A stretch of DNA of 64,000 nt from Photobacterium jeanii (lineage in GTDB: Bacteria > Pseudomonadota > Gammaproteobacteria > Enterobacterales > Vibrionaceae): the NCBI RefSeq assembly GCF_001650345.1, contig NZ_LVHF01000027.1, forward strand, positions 18,177-82,176. Direction: 5' to 3'. The notes under the pieces are model-generated. The model had not been told where the DNA came from. It made no database searches and saw nothing but the letters and a program-made list of their open reading frames with translations. This document shows, in pieces, positions 56,273 to 64,000 of this stretch (the first letter of the stretch is position 1; each line of letters starts with the position of its first letter). A program made the translations under genes and the position numbers.

Positions 56273-57253
56273 ATGGGTAAGTTAGTGAATGGGGTATGGC
56301 ACGATATTTGGTATGACACCAAAGAGAGCAATGGCCGTTTTGTGCGTGAAGATGCGGGTTTTCGGCACTGGGTAACACGCGATGGCGAAAGTGAAACCAA
56401 TAAGCCCTCTGGCTTTAAAGCAGAATCTGGGCGTTACCATTTGTATGTTTCTTTGGCTTGCCCTTGGGCACACCGCACCTTGATTTTCCGCCAGCTGAAA
56501 CAGTTAGAGCCTCACATTGGTGTGACTGTGGTGAGCCCTGATATGCTCACCAATGGTTGGGAGTTTGATGAACCCGAACCTAACTACGGTCTTAAATACC
56601 TTCATCAGCTCTATAGCAAAGCCAAGCCTGATTATACTGGGCGAGTGACAGTGCCAGTGTTATGGGATAAGCAAACCCAAACTATCGTCAGTAATGAATC
56701 TGCCGAGATCATTCGGATGATGAACTCTGCCTTTAACCATTTAACGGGTAACCACGACGACTACTATCCCATTGCACTCCAAGAGGAGATTGAGCGCTGG
56801 AATGCGTTGATTTATCCCGCGATTAATAACGGCGTTTATCGTTGTGGGTTTGCCACCACTCAAAGCGCATATGAAGATGCTTACCTGAGTCTGTTTGTTG
56901 CCTTAGATAAGGTCGATGCGCATCTTGCCAGCCACCGATATTTAGCGGGGGAGCAATTGACCGAGGCCGACTGGCGTTTGTTCACTACTTTGATCCGTTT
57001 TGACGCTGTGTATGTGGGGCACTTTAAATGTAACCGTCAGCGCATTGCTGATTATCGCCATTTATCAGGTTATTTACGCGAGCTGTACCAGTATCAGCAT
57101 ATTGCTGAAACCGTCGATTTTTATCACATCAAACGTCACTACTATGCCAGTCACGCCACTATAAACCCGACTCGTATTGTACCGCTTGGGCCTGAATTGG
57201 ATCTCTTTGCTGCTCATGGGCGTGATGATCTTGGTGGTGCTAAAGAAGAGTGA
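56273..57253 (+). CDS. yqjG: Glutathionyl-hydroquinone reductase (YqjG-type)
   Basis: 326 residues (E. coli YqjG 328). Catalytic Cys63 in SLACPWAHRTLIFRQLK, TVPVLWDKQTQTIVSNESAEIIRM, GVYRCGFATTQSAYE, YLAGEQLTEADWRLFTTLIRFDAVYVGHFKCN. Reduces glutathionyl-hydroquinones. ATG 56273 with AAGG and GGGGGA upstream; the frame extends 36 codons further without a ribosome site. Confidence 0.93.
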   Translation: MGKLVNGVWHDIWYDTKESNGRFVREDAGFRHWVTRDGESETNKPSGFKAESGRYHLYVSLACPWAHRTLIFRQLKQLEPHIGVTVVSPDMLTNGWEFDEPEPNYGLKYLHQLYSKAKPDYTGRVTVPVLWDKQTQTIVSNESAEIIRMMNSAFNHLTGNHDDYYPIALQEEIERWNALIYPAINNGVYRCGFATTQSAYEDAYLSLFVALDKVDAHLASHRYLAGEQLTEADWRLFTTLIRFDAVYVGHFKCNRQRIADYRHLSGYLRELYQYQHIAETVDFYHIKRHYYASHATINPTRIVPLGPELDLFAAHGRDDLGGAKEE

Positions 57254-57295
57254 CAGAGGAATAGAACAGGCATAAATAATAGATAAATTTATTAC

Positions 57296-57355
57296 TTGCT
57301 TCGCATTAATTTCGCATGAAATATTTATAATGATGCCACGGTTTATGCGAAGCAA
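57296..57355 (+). promoter_or_regulatory. LysR-gene promoter with perfect 11-bp inverted repeat
   Basis: TTGCTTCGCAT (57296-57306) and ATGCGAAGCAA (57345-57355) are exact reverse complements, flanking TATAAT (57326-57331). A third CGCATGAAA lies between them. Position over the start suggests autorepression by the LysR protein. Confidence 0.6.
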
Positions 57356-57360
57356 TAATA

Positions 57361-58329
57361 ATGAAAAAGATCGACGATATAGATATTCGCCTCTTACAGT
57401 TATTTTTAATTATTGTTGAAAGTGACGGTTTTTCTGCTGCGCAATATCAATTAAATATGCACCAATCCAGTATCAGTAAAAAAATGAATGATCTGGAAAC
57501 CCGTTTAGGAATGACACTTTGCCACCGTGGGCGAAGTGGCTTTAAACTGACGCCAGATGGCTTAAAAGTGTATGAAATGAGTCGGCAGCTTTTCGGCCAT
57601 ATTGATGTGTTCCAAAAGCAGATTGATAATATACGCAGTATTGCTTGTGGCAATATTCAACTCGGTATGGTGGATAACTTAGTGACCAATCCTGCCTGTC
57701 AGATCGCTACTGCCATCGCCATGTTTGTGAAAAAGCATCCTCAGGTGCGGATTGACAATTCGGTGTCTGATTCTTATCAAATCGAGAAAAGTCTGTTAGA
57801 TGGCAAGCTTGATATTGGTATCACCTCCTCCGAAGTGAAAAAGAGCGGTCTGCACTATCACTACCTGTTCGATGAACACCAGAGCCTTTACTGTGTTCCT
57901 CATCATAAGATATTAGAAATCAATAGATTGGCGAAATTGTCCGACTTGCGTGAAAATGCGCTGGTGGAACGTGGCTTAGCACATCCAATCACGCCAGTGA
58001 GTGAGGTTATGGCATCACAGTGCACCGCGTATGCACCCAATATGGAAGCGACTGCGCATCTGATATTGTCGGGACACTTTATTGGTTATTTGCCCGATCA
58101 TTACGCCGAGCATTGGGTGCAGCAGGGGATGATGATAAAAGTACCAGTCGAGCCTAATTTGGTGTACTCAACCCAGTTCTTCTTAACTACCAATGAGCAA
58201 CTGGAGTTATCACTCGCCACCCAAGCTCTAGTGGATGATTTAAAGCAAGCTCACAGTTTTTGTGATGCGAAAAAGATCATAGCGAAAACGCATGCTTATA
58301 AAGTAGAAAACGAAAAGTTATTAGAGTAA
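57361..58329 (+). CDS. LysR-family transcriptional regulator
   Basis: 322 residues. N-terminal winged helix (IDIRLLQLFLIIVESDGFSAAQYQLNMHQSSISKKMNDLETRLGMTLCHRGRSGFKLTPDGLKVYE) and a periplasmic-binding-like effector domain (GNIQLGMVDNLVTNPACQIA, LDGKLDIGITSSEV). It reads toward the amino-acid racemase and transporter genes, so it probably regulates them and itself. Effector unknown. Confidence 0.9.
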   Translation: MKKIDDIDIRLLQLFLIIVESDGFSAAQYQLNMHQSSISKKMNDLETRLGMTLCHRGRSGFKLTPDGLKVYEMSRQLFGHIDVFQKQIDNIRSIACGNIQLGMVDNLVTNPACQIATAIAMFVKKHPQVRIDNSVSDSYQIEKSLLDGKLDIGITSSEVKKSGLHYHYLFDEHQSLYCVPHHKILEINRLAKLSDLRENALVERGLAHPITPVSEVMASQCTAYAPNMEATAHLILSGHFIGYLPDHYAEHWVQQGMMIKVPVEPNLVYSTQFFLTTNEQLELSLATQALVDDLKQAHSFCDAKKIIAKTHAYKVENEKLLE

Positions 58330-58385
58330 TAATCGAAGCGTCCTTTATATCTTGGCACTGATATAATTATTGGTGAAAGTTTAGT

Positions 58386-58426
58386 TAAGCCAGTTGAAAG
58401 TTATTTCGGCTGGCTTATTTGTTTTT
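58386..58426 (+). terminator. LysR gene terminator
   Basis: TAAGCCAG/CTGGCTTA 8-bp stem around a 16-base loop followed by TTTGTTTTT. Confidence 0.75.
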
Positions 58427-58555
58427 AGCGGTTGTGAGCGTTACTTTTATAAAACTTTATTATCTCGCCAAGTAAACATGCTGAATTAACTATTTTATCG
58501 TTGGCTGGTTTTTCAGTTAATAGCTACAGGAGTTGTGATATTAACAGGACGAATT

Positions 58556-59629
58556 ATGCCGTACCCAACGCTTTCTATCGATCTGGATGTAATCGAATCC
58601 AATACCCGCAATATGGTTGCTGCTTGTCAGGCTCATGGTGTTAAGCCTGTCGGTGTCACTAAATTATTACTTGGCTCGCCAGAAGTGGCTCAAGCCATGA
58701 TTGACGGTGGTATCGAGATCCTTGGCGATGCGCGTTTAATGAATTTAGCGCGTTACCAAGACTTGGCGGCAGAAAAAATGCTGATCCGTTTACCGTCATT
58801 TTCTGAAGTCGACAAAGTGATTGCTTTGACCGATATATCACTAAATTCAGAATCAAGCGTGTTATGTGCGCTTTCAGAAGCTGCTGTTAAAGCAAATAAA
58901 ATCCATCGCGTTGTGCTAATGCACGATTTAGGGGATTTGCGAGAAGGTTGTTTTGATGAAAGCGAAACCCTATGGCTAGCAGAGCTGGTGCAGTCGTTAC
59001 CGAACCTCGAGTTGATTGGTGTGGGCAGTAATTTAGCGTGTTACGGTGGGGTGGCACCGAGCGCTGAAAATCAAAATCAACTGGTGGCAATAGCAGAAAA
59101 AATCGAATCGAAATTTGGCCTTAAGCTTTCTGTTATTTCGGGCGCCAGCTCTGCTGGACTAGATTTGATGCTGGCGGGGGAAATGCCTTCGCAAGTCAAC
59201 CAATTACGCCTCGGTGCTTCTCTTATTATGGGGATAGGTTTAAACGATGAACCCGTGCCTACCACGCAACAAAATGCCATTCATCTTGAAGCTGAACTTA
59301 TTGAAATCAAACAAAAACCGTCAGTGCCGGTGAACTCTACCGCACTGGATGCGTTTGGTAATACCCCTGAATTTATCGATAAAGGTATCCGCTGCCGTGG
59401 TTTGTGCGCCATCGGTCGCCAAGATGTTGAATTAGAACAACTAATTCCGACTGATAGTCACATCTCTGTGGTCGGCGGCAGTAGCGATCACCTGATCGTA
59501 GATCTGACCGATTGCAGCCACGAATATCATGTAGGCGATCGCCTGACATTCGACTTGGGTTACGGCGGGGTATTGCAGTGTGCGACCTCTGAGTTTGTTC
59601 ACAAAGCTTATGTTCGCGCCAAAGCGTAA
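58556..59629 (+). CDS. PLP-dependent alanine/ornithine racemase-family enzyme
   Basis: 357 residues from ATG 58556 (AGGAC upstream; a GTG at 58535 also has AGGAGTT and cannot be excluded). Alanine-racemase N-terminal barrel with PLP Lys36 in GVTKLLLGSPEVAQAM, MLIRLPSFSEVDK, SLNSESSVLCALSEAA, VVLMHDLGDLREG, and SGASSAGLDLML, SQVNQLRLGASLIMG; C-terminal beta domain. The 'GDARLMNL..RLPSFSEV..LNSE..DLGDLREG' pattern is closer to ornithine racemase than to Alr or DadX. Substrate not established. Confidence 0.85.
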   Translation: MPYPTLSIDLDVIESNTRNMVAACQAHGVKPVGVTKLLLGSPEVAQAMIDGGIEILGDARLMNLARYQDLAAEKMLIRLPSFSEVDKVIALTDISLNSESSVLCALSEAAVKANKIHRVVLMHDLGDLREGCFDESETLWLAELVQSLPNLELIGVGSNLACYGGVAPSAENQNQLVAIAEKIESKFGLKLSVISGASSAGLDLMLAGEMPSQVNQLRLGASLIMGIGLNDEPVPTTQQNAIHLEAELIEIKQKPSVPVNSTALDAFGNTPEFIDKGIRCRGLCAIGRQDVELEQLIPTDSHISVVGGSSDHLIVDLTDCSHEYHVGDRLTFDLGYGGVLQCATSEFVHKAYVRAKA

Positions 59630-59778
59630 CGTCAGTATCAAACACAATCTCGTTGTCTTGTTCGGCGTGCTTGGGTTATCGCCAGCATAAGTAGTACAGA
59701 AGCCTTTGGACACTGAGCAAGGCAACACACTCACACAACTATGGATAGAAATACTAATAACAATATCGCGAGGGTTTC

Positions 59779-61197
59779 ATGTTTAAGATTAAAAAGTTTC
59801 CAAACGCGTTCACTATTTTGTTCGCGCTTATCGCTCTGTTTGCCTTACTCACCCATGTGTTACCGGCAGGACAATATGAACGTTTATTTAATGAGGCGCT
59901 AGGGCGTGATGTACCTGTTCCGGGTTCTTATCACACCATAGATGCTTCACCGCAAGGGCTATTTGAAACCTTGATGGCACCGATCTCAGGCTTTTATGAT
60001 CCTGCCACCAATATTATTGGGGCAATGGATGTTAGCTTGTTCGTGCTTATGGTCGGTGGTTTCCTTGGCATTATTACCAAAACAGGGGCGATTGATGCGG
60101 GGATCACTCGGATCATGATGCGACTTAAAGGGCGTGAGATCTTGATGATCCCGATCTTAATGACCTTGTTTGCCCTTGGTGGTACCAGCTACGGGATGGC
60201 AGAAGAGACCTTGGCGTTCTACGGTCTGTTGATCCCAATCTTCATTGCTGCTGGCTTTGATGCTCTAGTCGCGGTGGCGGTCATTTTTGTAGGCTCAGGC
60301 ATTGGTACACTTGGCTCAACCATTAACCCGTTTGGTAACGTGATTGCCTCTAATGCTGGTGGGGTCGATTTCCTTGATGGTTTCGGTATTCGTTTGGGGA
60401 TCTTAGTCATTGCCTTGATTGTTGGCTGCTTGTACGTGATCCGTTATGCCAAGATGGTACAAAAAGATCCGAGCCGCTCTTTGATTGCCAGTGTTAACAA
60501 GGAAAATGCCGCTCACTTCCTGTCGCAGCGCGATGACAGTAACCTTGATGTCGCTTTGACTCTGCAACAAAAAGTGGTGTTGGCGCTGTTTGCAATGACG
60601 TTTGTGGTGATGATTTACGGTGTATCGACCCTTGGCTGGTGGATGGCTGAAATGAGTACCTTGTTTGTGTTCATGGGCATTATCTGCGGCATCATCGGTC
60701 GTTTGAGTGAAGAAGATCTGATCAACTCGTTTGTTGCTGGTGCGGCCGATCTGATTGGTGTAGCTCTGATTGTTGGTGTTGCTCGCGGTATCGTGGTGGT
60801 GATGGAAGCGGGTAATATTACCGATACCATCTTGTACTACGCAGAAGGTCTTGTAGCGGATAAAAGCTCTATCTTGTTTATCAATGCCGTGTACTGGATT
60901 GAGATGCTACTAGCGTTTGTGGTGTCTTCAACATCGGGCTTAGCGGTAATGAGTATGCCAATTTTGGCGCCACTCGCTGACTTTGCAAATACAGGGCGTG
61001 AGTTGGTTGTGACAGCCTTCATGTGTGGTATCGGTACCGTATTGTTCGTAACCCCTACGTACGGTGTTCTGATGGGCGGTTTGGCAATTGGACGTGTATC
61101 TTACCTTGCGTGGCTGAAGTTCATTGGTCCACTGGTTGGTTTCTTTATTTTGCTTAATACCATCATGTTATCGCTAGGCGCTGGTGTCTTGGGATAA
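59779..61197 (+). CDS. YfcC-family membrane transporter
   Basis: 472 residues, about 12 helices. YfcC/C4-dicarboxylate-anaerobic-carrier-like (PF03606) features: FPNAFTILFALIALFALLTHVLPAGQYER, GGTSYGMAEETLAFYGLL, GSGIGTLGSTINPFGNVIAS, CGIGTVLFVTPTYGVLMGGLAIGRVSY. Family members move dicarboxylates or basic amino acids. It stands after the racemase gene (149 bases), so it probably carries the racemase substrate or product. Confidence 0.88.
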   Translation: MFKIKKFPNAFTILFALIALFALLTHVLPAGQYERLFNEALGRDVPVPGSYHTIDASPQGLFETLMAPISGFYDPATNIIGAMDVSLFVLMVGGFLGIITKTGAIDAGITRIMMRLKGREILMIPILMTLFALGGTSYGMAEETLAFYGLLIPIFIAAGFDALVAVAVIFVGSGIGTLGSTINPFGNVIASNAGGVDFLDGFGIRLGILVIALIVGCLYVIRYAKMVQKDPSRSLIASVNKENAAHFLSQRDDSNLDVALTLQQKVVLALFAMTFVVMIYGVSTLGWWMAEMSTLFVFMGIICGIIGRLSEEDLINSFVAGAADLIGVALIVGVARGIVVVMEAGNITDTILYYAEGLVADKSSILFINAVYWIEMLLAFVVSSTSGLAVMSMPILAPLADFANTGRELVVTAFMCGIGTVLFVTPTYGVLMGGLAIGRVSYLAWLKFIGPLVGFFILLNTIMLSLGAGVLG

Positions 61198-61246
61198 GAG
61201 TGAATTCTCAGTGAGTTAACCAATTGAAAATTGGACTTCTATAAAG

Positions 61247-61280
61247 AAAACGCCTTTCGTGAATGCGAAAGGCGTTTTTT
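61247..61280. terminator. Bidirectional terminator, YfcC gene and receiver-TPR gene
   Basis: AAACGCCTTTCG-TGAATG-CGAAAGGCGTTTTTT. Confidence 0.92.
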
Positions 61281-61292
61281 GTTAACTCATGC

Positions 61293-63041
61293 CTAGCCCT
61301 CTTGGAGTGGAGGAGCGAGTTCAATGATATCGGCAGTAGGATCAACGTTAGTAACGAGCGAACCGAGGTTTAACAGCGGAACTGCCGTCTTAGGTGGCTC
61401 AGTAAAGTCAGGAGCGTGGAGATCAAGTTGCAATAGCACCTGATTACGCCACAGGGCAAGATCTGCAGGCAGTGGCATTGCACTGATGGCAAGGCGACGC
61501 AAGCGAGTATAAGTTTTGCTCTCAGTTGGTAGTCGACTAAGCGCATCGAGATAGCCAAGGTTGGCCTCAGAACTGTAAGGGTAACGAACCAAAATGGCGT
61601 CATACAATGATACAGCATGTTGCGGGGCAACGCTGATATAACTCTTGGCTTCTGCGAGTTGCTTTGCCAAGGTTTGAATAGCCTTGATCGCGACTGTGTT
61701 GGTACTAAGCAGCGCCATACGCTGTTGGCTATGGCCATCAAAGCGATCACGAATGCTTAAGGTGTGGTGAACCTCGGCAATCAATTGCAATTCACCAAGC
61801 TGGATCAGTATTGGCAGTAACTCGACTAACAAGACTGAAGGCAGTTTAGCGATTTTCTCAAAGTAATGACTAATACCGATCAGAGCGCGACGTTTGGCTT
61901 TAAAAGGTTTATCTTCCGCCAAATAAATACGGGCTCGCACGATGTGGCCATATGCGGTCAAGAATGGCTGTTGGGCTGGCAATAAACGACTAAAGGCGCG
62001 ATGTTGGATGCCTTTTAGCTGTTGCAACATTTCGCGGCGGGCTTGCCTGTTGTGTTGGCTAAAATACAGTTGCTCAAAAATGGCGTTGAACTCAGCAAAA
62101 CGAATGATCCAGTTAACATCAATGATCGGTAGGTGAGTTGCCAGCGTGCGCCCTGCATTGAGTAGTTCTTCACTATTGCCGAGATCGGCAGCTAATTGCG
62201 CCACGGTTAATGCCCGATGGCTAGCACCAGGAGTAAGCATAAATGCGCGTTTGGCTGTAGTGAGAGCATCGAACATCTGGTGGTTTAATTGCTGATAGTG
62301 AGTCAATAAGTCAAACCCTTCTAAGCACAGTGGAGAGCGTTCTACTAAGCCTTCAACTAATTGAATTGCTTGGCTAAGCTGCCCTTGGTGCGCCAGGTGT
62401 TTTGCTTCTACTATGGTCACTTTATGGCTGGGGTGTTTGGCTTTTAAGAATTTAAGAATAGGGGCCAGTTGTTGCCATGCTTGCTGTTCGACGAGGAGGT
62501 CGAGCAGCAGATCAGACAGTTTTTGACTATGACCATACTCAGTCAATTGCTGTTTACACAGCGCGAGGGCTCGCTCGGGTTTGTTAACTTCTAGTGCTTG
62601 ATAAACTGGCTGACGAATAGCACAGTGCGTTAGAGTTTGGGTGATTTTTTGAGTCAGCGCAGCATTGGTTATGGGTTTGGTAAGAAAGCAATCAGGCTCT
62701 ATGGAGAGGGTTGCCAGAATCACTTCTGCTGAATGATCGCCTGAAATCATCATAATGCCGCATTCAGAGGAAATTAGCTTTTTACTGCGTAGCAAACAGA
62801 TCAGCTCGCAGCCATTGAGCACATGATTGAGGTGAAAATCAGCCATGATCACGTTGTAATGGGTTTTGTGGCAAGCACGGACGGCTTCGTCGTAAGTATC
62901 TGCAATATCAATGTGTTTGATACCCATCTGGGTTAACAAACTTTTTAAAAGTACCGAAGCGGAGCGCTGATCATCCACAATCAGAATTTTGATTTTATCC
63001 CAATGAATTTTTGGGGGCGGTTTTTGCCCAGACTTTGTCAT
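61293..63041 (-). CDS. Response regulator with receiver and TPR-like repeats
   Basis: 582 residues from ATG 63041 (GAGG 7 bases upstream; a GTG 18 bases earlier is possible). N-terminal receiver (about 18-140): ILIVDDQRSASVLLKSLL, phospho-acceptor in VIMADFHLNHVLNG, Lys in CFLTKPI. The rest, over 400 residues, is helical with repeats of the TPR/HAT kind (for example QALEVNKPERALALCKQQL, LVEGLVERSPLCLEGFDLL, ALLGISHYFEKIAKL) and no DNA-binding or enzyme domain. VieB of V. cholerae has a similar receiver-TPR layout, but I cannot claim orthology. Confidence 0.8.
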   Translation of the reverse strand: MTKSGQKPPPKIHWDKIKILIVDDQRSASVLLKSLLTQMGIKHIDIADTYDEAVRACHKTHYNVIMADFHLNHVLNGCELICLLRSKKLISSECGIMMISGDHSAEVILATLSIEPDCFLTKPITNAALTQKITQTLTHCAIRQPVYQALEVNKPERALALCKQQLTEYGHSQKLSDLLLDLLVEQQAWQQLAPILKFLKAKHPSHKVTIVEAKHLAHQGQLSQAIQLVEGLVERSPLCLEGFDLLTHYQQLNHQMFDALTTAKRAFMLTPGASHRALTVAQLAADLGNSEELLNAGRTLATHLPIIDVNWIIRFAEFNAIFEQLYFSQHNRQARREMLQQLKGIQHRAFSRLLPAQQPFLTAYGHIVRARIYLAEDKPFKAKRRALIGISHYFEKIAKLPSVLLVELLPILIQLGELQLIAEVHHTLSIRDRFDGHSQQRMALLSTNTVAIKAIQTLAKQLAEAKSYISVAPQHAVSLYDAILVRYPYSSEANLGYLDALSRLPTESKTYTRLRRLAISAMPLPADLALWRNQVLLQLDLHAPDFTEPPKTAVPLLNLGSLVTNVDPTADIIELAPPLQEG

Positions 63042-63448
63042 CCTTGATCCTCTAGCCACCGCGCTCTATCCGTAATTATAGTGACACCAATCTCATTGCA
63101 ATTTCTTATCTAATACTGATTAGAGTAAGTCTCTGATCACTCGTCCTATTTTTGGTTATTTTCTGACGTTTAATCGGAACAATTACTTATCTCTGTTGCA
63201 TCAATGAAATAGGTGCGAGGTATATACCATGTTTTAAAATGGTATTACTTAATGTGAGCGCTTGTAATGAGTATATGCAATAAGTTGAATTTTGCGTAAA
63301 TCAAAGCTACCAAGTAAATAAGAAGAGAAGTCTAAAAAGACTCTCTAGCGGTAGAAATTCTGTGTACGTTTTGATCCAAAGAAGTGATGAAGGGTAGGTG
63401 GTGAACGAGATATAAGAGAGAAGTGGAAGAGAAGAAAATAAAGGCATG
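63042..63448. other. Intergenic region between the receiver-TPR gene and the tRNA array
   Basis: About 400 bases, AT-rich, no gene seen. Promoter for the receiver-TPR gene is presumably at its left side. Confidence 0.4.
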
Positions 63449-63478
63449 AAAAAAGCCAGCTGCTTGCGCAACTGGCTT
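63449..63478 (-). terminator. tRNA-Tyr array terminator
   Basis: Minus strand AAGCCAG-TTGCGCAAGCAG-CTGGCTT then TTTT, 6 bases beyond the last tRNA in its reading direction. Confidence 0.85.
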
Positions 63479-63484
63479 GAATGA

Positions 63485-63569
<85 letters not shown>

Positions 63570-63636
63570 ACAGGGTATTGCTAATTTGTGTTGGCGTTTA
63601 AGCCGAGAAACCCGCAAAAGCGTATTTCTTAAATAA

Positions 63637-63721
<85 letters not shown>

Positions 63722-63788
63722 ACAGGGTATTGCTAAATTGTGTTGGCGATTAAGCCAAGAAACCCGCTAACAGCGTATTTCTAAATGA

Positions 63789-63873
<85 letters not shown>

Positions 63874-63940
63874 ACAGGGTGTTGCTAAATTGTGTGGCGA
63901 TTAAGCCAAGAAATCAGCAAAAAGCGTATTTCTTAAATAA

Positions 63941-64000
63941 TGGTGGAGGGAGATGGATTCGAACCATCGAAGGCAGAGCCGGCAGATTTACAATCTGCTC
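63941..64000 (-). tRNA. tRNA-Tyr (GTA), copy D, cut by the window edge
   Basis: First 60 plus-strand bases match the other copies exactly; the 5' end of the tRNA lies beyond the window, so more copies may follow. Confidence 0.93.

Overview
The window is chromosomal DNA of a motile, facultatively anaerobic marine gammaproteobacterium of the Vibrionaceae, most likely Photobacterium or a close relative. Reasons: gene blocks follow Vibrio chromosomal order (dinB..pepD..gpt-frsA-crl-proBA; crr-ptsI-ptsH, cysK, cysZ, zipA, ligA, porin; flgT/flgOP), a napFDABC operon lacking napGH sits beside narQP, Vibrio-type H/T-ring flagellar genes are present, and a tandem tRNA-Tyr array closes the window. Genus is an inference. 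Almost everything is core genome; I see no transposase, phage, plasmid or CRISPR locus.

Layout. 1-5.4 kb: cut-off tandem-receiver response regulator, LexA-controlled dinB, two copies of a palindromic ~110-bp repeat, pepD, then a 1.7-kb gap holding a candidate small RNA that also encodes a 29-residue protein (best guess: the VcdRP dual-function RNA known from Vibrio cholerae). 5.4-12 kb: PurR-box purine permease, gpt, frsA, crl, proBA. 12-15 kb (minus): dapE-yffB group with an M15 peptidase and a small membrane protein. 15-24.7 kb: nitrate respiration block: narQP (minus) divergent from napFDABC plus a 45-residue membrane protein; then small lipoprotein/membrane genes and a 9-bp tandem repeat tract. 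25-29 kb: unknown exported/membrane pair, a periplasmic-sensor GGDEF protein, a DyP peroxidase. 29-38 kb: PTS general components, cysteine synthesis, zipA and ligA. 38-46 kb: two porin genes with matched 5' leader hairpins, each close to a UPF0319 gene, gltX, a small secreted protein and a PAP2 phosphatase. 46-54 kb: tRNA-Arg, flgT/flgOP, a solitary peptide-binding protein and a complete polar amino-acid ABC transporter. 54-64 kb: grxB, xthA, glutathionyl-hydroquinone reductase, a LysR/amino-acid-racemase/YfcC-transporter module, a receiver-TPR response regulator, and at least four tRNA-Tyr genes.

Functional links. NarQ-NarP senses nitrate/nitrite and probably controls the adjacent nap operon with FNR. 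ptsH-ptsI-crr runs sugar uptake, and the candidate VcdRP-like RNA (known in V. cholerae to repress PTS genes and to stimulate citrate synthase through its protein) would connect carbon uptake to central metabolism in the same region. The racemase module looks like a self-contained LysR-regulated pathway for a basic or neutral D/L-amino acid. Several convergent gene pairs share bidirectional terminators, and in two cases the terminator stem encodes the end of the opposing protein. Starts were often moved from the longest reading frame to an ATG/GTG/TTG with a Shine-Dalgarno sequence; these choices are stated per gene.
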